A stretch of DNA of 64,000 nt from an uncultured Prevotella sp. Lineage in GTDB: Bacteria > Bacteroidota > Bacteroidia > Bacteroidales > Bacteroidaceae. The stretch lies in assembly GCA_944319815.1 (NCBI GenBank), contig CALUEX010000053.1:1-64000 (forward strand). Direction: 5' to 3'. Positions 34,574 through 42,011 of the stretch are shown here, piece after piece (position 1 is the stretch's first letter; the number at the start of each line of letters is the position of its first letter). The translations under genes and the position numbers were made by a program. The notes under the pieces are model-generated. The model worked only from the letters and a program-made list of their open reading frames with translations, was not told the origin of the DNA and ran no database searches.

Positions 34574-34712
34574 GGTTCCTTTCATTCGATAAAAGTGTGA
34601 CATTGCACAAAAAAATCGAAAAGATTACTCGCCTTACGAAGAAAAATTGGAGCGACTTCCACATCGTCGCGACTGCTGAGAAATGTGGTACAAAGGCCTT
34701 GCCTCTTAATAA

Positions 34713-35150
34713 TAACGTGAGTTCGGTATAAGAAGCCAGTCTTTGCCGAGCCATGTTTTTTGCTTTGCTGTATAAGGTTTACACCGACCCTGCGGTAAAA
34801 AGAGTGCCTCCCATTCATTTAATCGATGCCACCAACTGGCTTTCTATATCTCCACCCAAGCAAATTAGGTTAAAGAAAGTGAAAGGCAACATTTTTTGTC
34901 CGTCCTGCGTTCAAACGTCCTGGCCTCCTCGTGGGGACGCTTGGTCTGAGCGTCCGGGTAACCATGAAAACAGCCAACGTATGCAATGTAAACAACTAAT
35001 GACTATATGTTTACGACACTACCCGGACGCTCCGACCGAGCGTCCCTACCCGCGGATAGCAACTTGGCGGAGGACGAATGCCGTTTTTTATTGGATGTTA
35101 CGGGACGGAACTAAGAATATCCAGCATCACCTTATACCGAACTGACGTTA
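34713..35150. repeat. 438-bp inverted-repeat element, copy 2 (E2)
   Basis: The ends TAACGTGAGTTCGGTATAAG and CTTATACCGAACTGACGTTA are nearly perfect inverted repeats (20 bp, one mismatch). Interior homology to copy 1 includes GGTTTACACCGACCCTGCGG, GAGCGTCCGGGTAACCATGA and TTACGACACTACCCGGACGC. The inner stem is GGACGCTC-CGACC-GAGCGTCC at 35025-35045. It is 133 bp longer than copy 1. Between 34574 and 34712 no gene is seen. Confidence 0.82.
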
Positions 35151-35238
35151 CTTCCATGGAATTTAAAGGAACTATGAGAATTAAAGCCGACGTTATGTTC
35201 CTGTATTCCGCCACTGCGAGTAACCAATAATTAAAATG

Positions 35239-35284
35239 AACAGGCAAGGAGAATTGTAATATTCACAAACCTCCTTGCCTGTTG
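35239..35284 (-). terminator. terminator of MerR-family gene
   Basis: AACAGGCAAGGAG pairs with CTCCTTGCCTGTT around an 18-nt loop, 36 bp after the minus-strand gene. Confidence 0.75.
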
Positions 35285-35319
35285 CTATATGATAGAATGT
35301 TGGTGCCTAAGCAAAAGGC

Positions 35320-35667
35320 CTATGTAAGGTAATCAAGCTGCTTTTTCAGCTCTTTCAGCTCGTCGCGCACCTTGATAAGGCTCTCCATCAGGCGGGCGTT
35401 GTCGTCAACGCCCTGCTTGTTCTCGCGCAGCATCTTGCGGGCGGCGGCTATCTTGAAACCGCGCACCTTCACGAGGTTATACACGGCCTTGATGTTCTCT
35501 ATGTCGGCGTCAGTGTATTGGCGCACGTTGTTGCCCGTGGTCTTAGGCTTCAACAGTGGTATTTCCTTTTCCCAGAAACGCAGCGTGCACTCCGGGACGC
35601 CTATTATCCCGGCCACCTCCTTTATGGAGTAATACAGTTTCAGGTTCTTTTCCGTGTTCAGTGCCAT
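35320..35667 (-). CDS. MerR-family transcriptional regulator
   Basis: A protein of 115 residues. It has an N-terminal winged helix of MerR type: YYSIKEVAGIIGVPECTLRFWEKEIPLL then KTTGNNVRQYTDADIENIKAVYNLV. A coiled-coil dimer helix follows (about 70-112: KVRDELKELKKQLD), with no C-terminal effector domain and no metal-binding Cys. It is typical of a conserved Bacteroidota MerR-like group that lacks known ligands. ATG 35667 is chosen; an in-frame ATG nine codons upstream lies in the neighbouring decayed gene. Confidence 0.9.
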   Translation of the reverse strand: MALNTEKNLKLYYSIKEVAGIIGVPECTLRFWEKEIPLLKPKTTGNNVRQYTDADIENIKAVYNLVKVRGFKIAAARKMLRENKQGVDDNARLMESLIKVRDELKELKKQLDYLT

Positions 35668-35683
35668 AATGGGTAAATTTATT

Positions 35684-35873
35684 TCAGGCTGCATTCGATG
35701 TCAGCGGAATATTTCCCCTTCGTGTTGTCTTATTTTCTTCAACAGCCAAATCTTCTGTCAGCTTTTCCTACAGCCATTCCTTGCTTTTTTTGCAGAGACT
35801 GCAAGTACAGCCAAAGGTGTTCCATTGAACCAAATGTTTTCATATTCCGTTTCTCCTTCAAATTAGACTTCAT
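35684..35873 (-). pseudogene. possible decayed small gene after DUF2442
   Basis: Nine bases after the DUF2442 stop an ATG (35873) opens a short frame. Read with two shifts it gives fragments such as YENIWFNGTPLAVLAVSAKK and EKLTEDLAVEENKTTRRG up to a TGA at 35684. No single frame is open throughout, so it looks like a frameshifted remnant co-transcribed with DUF2442. I do not recognise the family. Confidence 0.3.
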
Positions 35874-35882
35874 ATAAAATTA

Positions 35883-36116
35883 TCAAGCATCGGGTAAATC
35901 AAACAAATATTCCGGGGCGAAGTCAGCTCCGTTCTCCCATTCTATAGTGTTGTATTTGACTGTAAAACGCTTGAAAAAGTCAATGTCTTTTAGCGGCTCA
36001 AACACTTCACCTTTCAATGACGGCTTTAAGTCAACAACTTTCGTCACATTATTATTAAACCATAACTTTACCCGATAGCCATCAACATATTCAGCCTTTA
36101 CAACTTCAGTAAACAT
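35883..36116 (-). CDS. DUF2442-domain protein
   Basis: A protein of 77 residues. It matches the small DUF2442 family (VVKAEYVDGYRVKLWFNNNVTK...DLKPSL...FFKRFTVKYNTIEWENGADFAPEYLFDL). These proteins often sit in two-gene units with DUF4160 or other short genes and have been proposed as toxin-antitoxin-like, without firm proof. Here the likely partner is the decayed stretch immediately downstream. Unusually for this genome it has a strong Shine-Dalgarno sequence before the ATG. Confidence 0.85.
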   Translation of the reverse strand: MFTEVVKAEYVDGYRVKLWFNNNVTKVVDLKPSLKGEVFEPLKDIDFFKRFTVKYNTIEWENGADFAPEYLFDLPDA

Positions 36117-36123
36117 ATTCTTT

Positions 36124-36132
36124 TCCTCCTTA
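36124..36132 (-). promoter_or_regulatory. strong Shine-Dalgarno of DUF2442 gene
   Basis: The minus strand reads TAAGGAGGA seven bases before ATG 36116, a near-perfect anti-16S match, unlike most genes in the window. A second AGGAGGA lies about 57 bp further upstream (36183-36190). Confidence 0.7.
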
Positions 36133-36210
36133 TAAATTATTTCAACGGTTCTATTTTATCAAGAGGGCGGCCTGTTTGCCTTTTCCTCCTAAATATCAAC
36201 TGTTATAGCG

Positions 36211-36218
36211 CAAAGGTA
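36211..36218 (-). promoter_or_regulatory. -7 box of DUF2442 gene
   Basis: Reads TACCTTTG on the minus strand, about 95 bp upstream of the start. Confidence 0.6.
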
Positions 36219-36389
36219 CGATATTTTATCCGATAAATCAAGAAAACAGGCTGATAACCTGCCATTATCTTCGAGACAAGTATGTTTTTTATTGTTTATG
36301 CATTGGTAATAGTGTAGCGTAAAACTATTTGTTCATGGCGGCCAAGCGGAAGAAACGTTTGTCGATTGCCCACAGCATGAGTGCCATTG

Positions 36390-36497
36390 CCAAGTGCTTG
36401 ATATTCAGCGACATAGTAAAGGCCGTCTTTTAGCTTGTAAAAAACGGCCTTTCGGCGTGTAAAACGTGGCCTTTTGGAATGCGAAAGGCCACGTTTG
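36390..36497. repeat. AAAGG/CCTTT hairpin modules with anchor
   Basis: The anchor TTGATATTCAGC at about 36399 is followed by modules around AAAGGCCGTCTTT, AAAACGGCCTTT and CGTGGCCTTTTGG...AAAGGCCACG. It lies 3' of the ABC exporter. The rest of 36219-36389 shows no convincing gene. Confidence 0.7.
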
Positions 36498-36549
36498 GGA
36501 AAACGGGTGACGGCTTCTCACCCTTTCACATTCTTGTCTTCTCACCTTT

Positions 36550-39500
36550 TCAAGCCTCTTCTCCTTGCAGCGCAAGCATACGGGCGAAGTATCCGCCACG
36601 GGCTTTCAGTTCGTCAGGCGTGCCTTGCTCCATGATTTTTCCACCGTCGAGCACGAGTATTTTGTCTGCATTGGCAACGGTGCGCATACGGTGGGCAATG
36701 ATTAGCACGGTCTTGTCCTTCACAAGTTCGGATATTCCGGCCTGTATAAGGGTCTCGTTCTCGACGTCAAGCGACGCAGTGGCTTCGTCGAGAAGCACAA
36801 CAGGAGCGTCCTTGAGCAAGGCGCGTGCTATGGAGATGCGCTGCCGCTCGCCGCCCGAGAGAGTCTGGCCGTTCTCGCCGATTACGGTGTTGTAACCGTC
36901 GGGCAGCTTACTAACGAACTCGTCGCAGCACGCAAGACGAGCCACGCGGAGCACATCTTCGTCGGTTGCGTCGCGCCGCCCTATGCGTATGTTATCCATT
37001 ACGGATGCGTTAAACAGCACTACGTCCTGGAACACAACGGAGAAGTTGCGCAACAAAGCCTCGGGGTCTACTGTAGAAATGTCTACACCGCCGAGCGTTA
37101 TGCGACCCGAATTTACGTCCCAGAAGCGTGCGGCCAGTTTTGCGGCGGTGCTCTTTCCTCCACCCGACGGCCCTATTAACGCCGTGATTTCGCCTTGGCG
37201 AGCGGTAAACGAAACGTCGTCAAGGACTCGTTTAGTTGACAAGGGACAAGCAGACGAGCAAACAAGGAGATTTGCCTTGCCGTTCGTTTGCTCATTTACA
37301 AAAGCATCGTCTGCTTGTTTGCCCGTATCTTGTTTGCTCGTTTGCTCGTCAACTTGTCTGCTATCGTAAGAGAAGCTGACGTGTTCAAAACAGATGTCGT
37401 AGCCACCGCTGATGCTGACGTCCGCCCCACCCTGCACGGGCATTTGCTCCATCTCATTCATGCGGGCGATGCGCACGTCTAAATAAGTCAGGGCCGCAAG
37501 GTTATTTAGTACCTCGTTGATGGGGCCGTAAACGCGCGAGCCTATGACTAAGAAAACGAGCAGCGTAAAGAGGTCAACCGTCCCTGCGGCCAACAGCCAC
37601 GCACCGGCGAGCACCACCGAGGCCAGCCCTAACTTCAGGATACTTTGCGAACCGTTGACCAGCGTGCCAAGTGCAAGCTCGCCGCGCGTCATCACCCGCT
37701 CATAATGGTTGATGGCACTGTCGAGTTTCCCTAAGTAACGGCGTTCCTGCCCGTAAGACTTCATCTCCTGAATGGTGTCGAGCCCTTCCTGTATAACCTC
37801 CGTCACGGCACGCTTGTTGAGGTAGTTCACCTTGTTGCTGCGCCTCATCCACCGCCACGAAAGCAGCAGCACGCCAAGCGCCACGGGCACAACCCAGAAC
37901 AGTGCCACGGCCAGCGGCCAACAATACACGGCCATGCCGACGGCCACGAGGGCGATGCTTATGAGCGAAGCGAACAGCTGCGGCACGCTGTGCGAGAACG
38001 TATGCTCAAGGTCGGTGCAGTCGTCCATGATTGTTGCGGTAAGGTCTGACAGGTTCTTCTCGCCGAAGAATGCCAACGGGAGGCGGCGCAACTTCTCGGC
38101 AAGGCTGATGCGGCGGTTGGCGCTCTCGTCGTAGACGCAGGTGTACGTGGCACGATACTGGAACACGCCGACAACATACATCACCGCCATGAACGCCAAG
38201 GCGAGCGCAACGTAAGTCCAAAGCGGACGGCCAACAGTCTCGCCGCCGCCAAGCAACGACGGCAAGACATCGCTTAAAAAGGCAAAGACGAACACGGCAG
38301 GAAGCATCAGGGCTATGTCGAAAACGGTAGTCCACGCCACGCCTCGCTTAAAGTCACGGTAGCCCTTAGGCGACAAAGCTAATTTAGCATACAAGCCACG
38401 AGCAGACGAGGGACGAGTGGATGAGGGACGAGCAAACGATGAACAAGGGGACGAGTTGGCAAGGGGAGCTTTCTTGCCCGAGTTTACGCCTTGGCTACTT
38501 TCGCCAGCTTGCCCCACGGCCGTATGACGGACTGAGTTGATTGTCCAGTCAACGGCTTGGCAATACTCGTTCCATCTGTCATAATACATTCCCTTCTTGG
38601 CAATCAACTCGCCATGAGTGCCGCGCTCCGCGATGCGCCCCTTATCAACTACGAGTATTTCGTCGGCATCGGCCACGCTGGTAAGGCGGTGTGCGATGAC
38701 GAGCACCGTCTTGCCGCGCGTCAGTTCGCGCAGGGCAGCTTGCACAAGGTGCTCGTTCTCCGGGTCGGCAAAGGCCGTTGCCTCGTCAAGCACCACCACG
38801 GGCGCATCCTTCAGGAACGCCCTCGCCAAGGCTATGCGCTGCCGCTCGCCGCCCGAGAGGTATGTGCCTTCCGTGCCGAGCACGGTGTCAAGTCCACGGG
38901 GAAGGCGGTCGATTATTTCGCGGCACTGCGCCATGTCAACGGCGCGGTTCACCTCCTCCAGCGTGGCGTCGGGCTTGCCGTAGCGTATGTTGTCGAGGAC
39001 GGTAGCCTTGATGAGCTGCGGGTTCTGGAAGACGAACGACACCGTGCGCATCAACTCGGCAAGGCTGATGTCGCGAACGTCCGTTCCACCTATTTTCACC
39101 GCACCCCCGTTTACGTCGTAAAAGCGCGGCACAAGGCGGGCAATGGTTGTCTTGCCGCTGCCCGAAGCTCCCACGAGAGCTACCCTCGTGCCCTGCCTCA
39201 CGGTAAACGTTATGCCGTCAAGAGTTCTCTTAGCAGACGAGTTATTAGCAGACAAGGAACAAGCAGACGAGCAGACAAGGTGATTTGCCTTGCCGCTTGT
39301 TCCTTGTTTACTTGTCAACTTGTCACTCGTTTGCTTGTCTCTCGTCAACTCGTTGCTTGTCTGCTCGTCAACTGTTCCAGGGTACGCGAAGACGACGTTC
39401 TCGAAACTTACGTCATAGCCCTTGGGCGACTTCGGCGCGGGGCTTTCGGCCAACAGCTCGTAAGAGGTCAGCGCGTCGAGGCGGCGCACAGCCTCGTCAG

Positions 39501-40425
39501 CCTGGCCGAAAGCCTGGCCTATGTACATACTTTTCATTACGCACTCAGAGAACACTGGCGTTACGAGAACGAACAACACGAGGTCAACCACCACCTCGCC
39601 AAGCCCCTCACCCATGCCCGTAAGTATGATTGCCACGGGCACGAGCAGATAGGCAAAGCTGTTGATTATTACCGTATAGAGCGTCATCGGCCGCTCCCAG
39701 AGGCGCGTGTAGTGCGCGGCGGTCTTGTTATATTGCATGATGGTGCGGTAGAAGTTCTTGAACGAGAACACCGTCTGTTGAAACACCTTTACCACGGGTA
39801 TGCCCCTGACATACTCCACGGCCTCGGTGTTCATCTGTTCAAGCAAGGTCATGTACTGGCGCATGAACTCCCTGCCGCGCGTGTTCATGGTGTATGCCAT
39901 GATGCCCATGGCCGCGAACACGGGCACGAGGCAGGCCAGGCCCAGCCGCCAGTCGAATGCCGCGATGAGCACGACGGCAGCCACGGGCACGAGCGCCGTA
40001 CCAGCCATGTCGGGCAGTTGGTGAGCCAAGAACGAGTGGGTTATGCTGGCGTTGTCGTCGATTATCTTGCGTATTCGGCCCGTAGTGTTGCCGTCGAAAA
40101 AGCCCAACGGCATGGCCACAACGCGCCGCATGGCATATTTACGGATATTGCTCTCGACACGGAACGCAGCCAAGTGCGAGCACATCAGCGCGCCGAAATA
40201 CAGCACCACGCCACCCACGGCCGTGCCGGCGGCCCACCAGGCGTAAACCGCAACCTGCGCGGTGGCAGCCTCTCCGCCGCTGTGCAGCAGTTCCCTTACA
40301 AGCAGCCAGATGAACACGAACGGCGCGATGCCCGCCAGTCCGCCCAAGGCCGACAAACCAATGGCCAACGGCAGCAGCGCCTTGCGCCGCCCCATGTAGC
40401 CCCGAAGTCTCTTGAATGTAGTCAT
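36550..40425 (-). CDS. fused double ABC exporter (two TMD-NBD halves)
   Basis: A protein of 1291 residues joining two complete ABC exporter halves that are usually separate genes. Half 1: TM helices about 16-300, Walker A GASGSGKT (419-426), signature LSGGE (523-527), Walker B VVVLDEAT followed by AFADPENE, a form seen in IrtAB/YbtPQ-type siderophore-related exporters. Half 2: TM helices about 695-990, Walker A GPSGGGKS (1085-1092), signature LSGGE (1189-1193), Walker B VVLLDEATASLD. Each NBD carries an extra Thr/Gln/Ser-rich insert at the same place (352-399; 1025-1066), and the inter-half linker (641-676) is similar. These are in-frame copies of the intergenic GACAAGCAGAC phrase. The substrate is unknown; a TetR regulator lies upstream. 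Confidence 0.88.
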   Translation of the reverse strand: MTTFKRLRGYMGRRKALLPLAIGLSALGGLAGIAPFVFIWLLVRELLHSGGEAATAQVAVYAWWAAGTAVGGVVLYFGALMCSHLAAFRVESNIRKYAMRRVVAMPLGFFDGNTTGRIRKIIDDNASITHSFLAHQLPDMAGTALVPVAAVVLIAAFDWRLGLACLVPVFAAMGIMAYTMNTRGREFMRQYMTLLEQMNTEAVEYVRGIPVVKVFQQTVFSFKNFYRTIMQYNKTAAHYTRLWERPMTLYTVIINSFAYLLVPVAIILTGMGEGLGEVVVDLVLFVLVTPVFSECVMKSMYIGQAFGQADEAVRRLDALTSYELLAESPAPKSPKGYDVSFENVVFAYPGTVDEQTSNELTRDKQTSDKLTSKQGTSGKANHLVCSSACSLSANNSSAKRTLDGITFTVRQGTRVALVGASGSGKTTIARLVPRFYDVNGGAVKIGGTDVRDISLAELMRTVSFVFQNPQLIKATVLDNIRYGKPDATLEEVNRAVDMAQCREIIDRLPRGLDTVLGTEGTYLSGGERQRIALARAFLKDAPVVVLDEATAFADPENEHLVQAALRELTRGKTVLVIAHRLTSVADADEILVVDKGRIAERGTHGELIAKKGMYYDRWNEYCQAVDWTINSVRHTAVGQAGESSQGVNSGKKAPLANSSPCSSFARPSSTRPSSARGLYAKLALSPKGYRDFKRGVAWTTVFDIALMLPAVFVFAFLSDVLPSLLGGGETVGRPLWTYVALALAFMAVMYVVGVFQYRATYTCVYDESANRRISLAEKLRRLPLAFFGEKNLSDLTATIMDDCTDLEHTFSHSVPQLFASLISIALVAVGMAVYCWPLAVALFWVVPVALGVLLLSWRWMRRSNKVNYLNKRAVTEVIQEGLDTIQEMKSYGQERRYLGKLDSAINHYERVMTRGELALGTLVNGSQSILKLGLASVVLAGAWLLAAGTVDLFTLLVFLVIGSRVYGPINEVLNNLAALTYLDVRIARMNEMEQMPVQGGADVSISGGYDICFEHVSFSYDSRQVDEQTSKQDTGKQADDAFVNEQTNGKANLLVCSSACPLSTKRVLDDVSFTARQGEITALIGPSGGGKSTAAKLAARFWDVNSGRITLGGVDISTVDPEALLRNFSVVFQDVVLFNASVMDNIRIGRRDATDEDVLRVARLACCDEFVSKLPDGYNTVIGENGQTLSGGERQRISIARALLKDAPVVLLDEATASLDVENETLIQAGISELVKDKTVLIIAHRMRTVANADKILVLDGGKIMEQGTPDELKARGGYFARMLALQGEEA
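37228..37353. repeat. GACAAG phrase in frame in second ATPase domain
   Basis: Contains GACAAGCAGACGAGCAAACAAGG-like words and GATTTGCCTTGCCG. On the coding strand it encodes residues about 1025-1066 (VDEQTSK...NGKANLLVCSSAC). It corresponds in position to the insert at 39229-39372. Confidence 0.85.
38398..38505. repeat. low-complexity phrase in ABC inter-half linker
   Basis: GAGCAGACGAGGGACGAGTGGATGAGGGACGAG words encode the Ser/Arg/Pro linker (about 641-676) between the two exporter halves. Less close to the GACAAG core than the two NBD inserts. Confidence 0.55.
39229..39372. repeat. GACAAG phrase in frame in first ATPase domain
   Basis: ACAAGGAACAAGCAGACGAG and GATTTGCCTTGCCG words encode residues 352-399 (VDEQTSNELTRDKQTS...KANHLVCSSACSLS), between the A-loop strand and the strand before Walker A. 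Confidence 0.85.
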
Positions 40426-40465
40426 TTTACTTTGTTTTTATCGGTTAGTTAATAATGAGTGTTCT

Positions 40466-40690
40466 CCAGTAGTTAAAGGAGTTAAAGTAGTTAACGCTCG
40501 CTTCGCTCGCTAAGGAGTTAAAGACAAATGCTTTGTTCGTTAGGAGTTAAGGAGTTATGTAGTTAAGGAGTTAAGGAGTTAAGACATTAGCCTTTCATCC
40601 ATTCTCCTCCCCTCGGGGAGGTTGGGAGGGGGCTACCTTCTCATCCATTCTCCTCCCCATGGGGAGGTCGGGAGGGGCTTCGGGGAGGCC
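40466..40690. repeat. TTAAAGG / CTCCCC phrase repeats
   Basis: From 40466 to 40590 words AGTAGTTAAAGGAGTT and GCTCGCTTCGCTCGC recur, the inverse of 21058-21170. From 40600 to 40690 TTCTCCTCCCCATGGGGAGG-type palindromic words occur two to three times. The gap from the ABC start to the TetR gene holds nothing else. Confidence 0.75.
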
Positions 40691-40755
40691 GGGAGAGACT
40701 GCCTTTTCCTGCAATAACGAACGTTACCGAACATCATTCAAAAAAAAGAGAGAGC

Positions 40756-41367
40756 TTATATTTTCATAAGCTCTCTCCATCCTGAAATCTCGATAGTCAT
40801 GTATTCGCCTACCACCTTGGGCACGTCGCCGGGCCCGATGTCGCGCGTTATTATCTCCTCGAACATACTGAAAATCCACACCGAATGCACCTGGATTGAG
40901 AAGTCCGAGATGTCCGTGCGCAGCTGCGGATGGCGCCGCTTCATCTCCGCAAAGTATTCCTTCACTATCGTTGTGGCCCTCCGGGTGAAGCTGTCCTTGT
41001 AGTCGGCAAGCGACGAACCGCGCGCCTTCAGCAACAGAATGGCCAACAAGCGGCGGTTGCGGTTGATGTAGTCGGTGTACTCGTTCACGAGAAAATCGTA
41101 ATACCCGTCGCTGCACATATTAAGTATGTCGTGCCCATGGCGGCCGTGGTGCTCGTCGAGCATGGCCTCAAGACCGCGCGTAGCTGGGGCTACGACGCTG
41201 CGGAACAGCTCGTCCTTGCTCCTGAAGTAGTTGTAGATGTTGCTCAAGCCGACGCCAGCCCTCGCCGCAATCTCGCGCATCGACACGCCGAGGTAACCCT
41301 TCTTGAAAAACAGCTCCTCGGCGGCGCGCGTCAAATCATTGCGTATGTAGTCTTTCGTCGTCTGCAT
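40756..41367 (-). CDS. TetR-family transcriptional regulator
   Basis: A protein of 203 residues. The N-terminal helix-turn-helix is clear: AAEELFFKKGYLGVSMREIAARAGVGLSNIYNYFRSKDELF (about 13-53). The C-terminal half is an all-helical ligand and dimer domain, not assignable to a ligand. It lies upstream of the fused ABC exporter on the same strand with a 330-bp repeat-filled gap, so it is a good candidate for its regulator. ATG 41367 lies just after a consensus promoter; an in-frame start at 41421 would precede it. Confidence 0.9.
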   Translation of the reverse strand: MQTTKDYIRNDLTRAAEELFFKKGYLGVSMREIAARAGVGLSNIYNYFRSKDELFRSVVAPATRGLEAMLDEHHGRHGHDILNMCSDGYYDFLVNEYTDYINRNRRLLAILLLKARGSSLADYKDSFTRRATTIVKEYFAEMKRRHPQLRTDISDFSIQVHSVWIFSMFEEIITRDIGPGDVPKVVGEYMTIEISGWRELMKI

Positions 41368-41390
41368 CTGCACTGGTGTTTCAACGCTTG

Positions 41391-41421
41391 CAAAAGTACG
41401 TAAACACGGCTTAACGGGCAA
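41391..41421 (-). promoter_or_regulatory. promoter of tetR gene
   Basis: On the minus strand TTG (41421-41419), 20 bp, then TACTTTTG (41398-41391), ending 24 bp before the start. Confidence 0.7.
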
Positions 41422-41449
41422 TACCCAATAGTTGTGATTTTATAGTTTC

Positions 41450-41646
41450 AACCCAAATCGCTCATTAGAGCTTAGGCGGATTATGTACTTATGGCAGACG
41501 GTTTTTCTTCCGTTTTGTCGAAGGCGTAGCGGGCTACGTCGAGACGGAACGGAAGAAAAGACGGCGGCAGAAGTGCATAAGACGGCAAGAAGCAATAATA
41601 AAGCTATAGAGTTTAAAACATTGCGGCCTAATGACCGATTTGGGTT
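41450..41646. repeat. 197-bp inverted-repeat element, copy 2 (E1)
   Basis: The terminal repeats AACCCAAATCGCTCATTAG (41450) and CTAATGACCGATTTGGGTT (to 41646) match copy 1 at 7953, with one base changed at the left end. The copy is in the opposite orientation and the same 197-bp length. It lies about 80 bp upstream of tetR on the far side of its promoter. Confidence 0.87.
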
Positions 41647-41739
41647 CAATGTGGATTTGGCTTTATGTGGTCTTGAATATATAAAATGCGACCATTCCAT
41701 TTATCAATGAATGCCAGCCGCAACAATGCCACAAAAATC

Positions 41740-41845
41740 CACACAAACCCCGTTTGGCGCACCCGACACCCTAATATCCATTGAGATTGGTATTGATACG
41801 ACATTACCCGGGCGCACCGACCGTGCGCCCTTACTGGCTGGATGC
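41740..41845. repeat. degenerate E2 segment with covarying stem
   Basis: ATACGACATTACCCGG matches the E2 inner segment, followed by the stem GGGCGCAC-CGACC-GTGCGCCC at 41810-41830. Only this part of E2 is recognisable. Nothing gene-like is seen in 41647-41740. Confidence 0.6.
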
Positions 41846-41872
41846 CAATCGCAATGCGGGCATTTGCAAACA

Positions 41873-41917
41873 TTACGGTGTTTACGTTACGTAAAGTTCG
41901 TAACGTAAACACCGTAA
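41873..41917. repeat. perfect 19-bp inverted repeat
   Basis: TTACGGTGTTTACGTTACG and its exact complement are separated by TAAAGTT. It lies immediately before the ATPase remnant. It could be an operator, a terminator or an element end. Confidence 0.85.
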
Positions 41918-41921
41918 TTGC

Positions 41922-42011
41922 ATGACCGAGAAGGAACTTGTCTACAGGACGGAACGCGGCTACATGGTCTACGACAGGCTGTTCTCGCTGTGGCTGAAAC
42001 GGCTGTATACG
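41922..42011 (+). pseudogene. C-terminal fragment of an AAA-type ATPase
   Basis: Thirty codons read ELVYRTERGYMVYDRLFSLW then LKRLY, which looks like the last residues of the Bacteroidota AAA ATPase family, whose C-termini end in 'YMVYDRFFSLWL'. The upstream body is absent (palindrome and repeats instead) and the frame runs into the convergent hipT stop. Inferred from motif only. Confidence 0.5.

Noticed and set aside
34753..35145. Open frame inside E2 (and similar frames at 8134-8455)
   Set aside because: It reads through the repeat's inverted arms; no promoter, no known domain, and the copies do not keep one common frame throughout.
36325..36414. A 29-codon minus-strand frame (MSLNIKHLAMALMLWAIDK..)
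   Set aside because: It begins within the hairpin-family anchor and there is no promoter or homologue evidence; too short to claim as a gene.
38557..40452. A 631-codon open frame on the plus strand opposite the ABC exporter
   Set aside because: The minus-strand product has complete ABC motifs. The plus frame has Arg/His/Val-rich composition typical of antisense frames and no recognisable motif.
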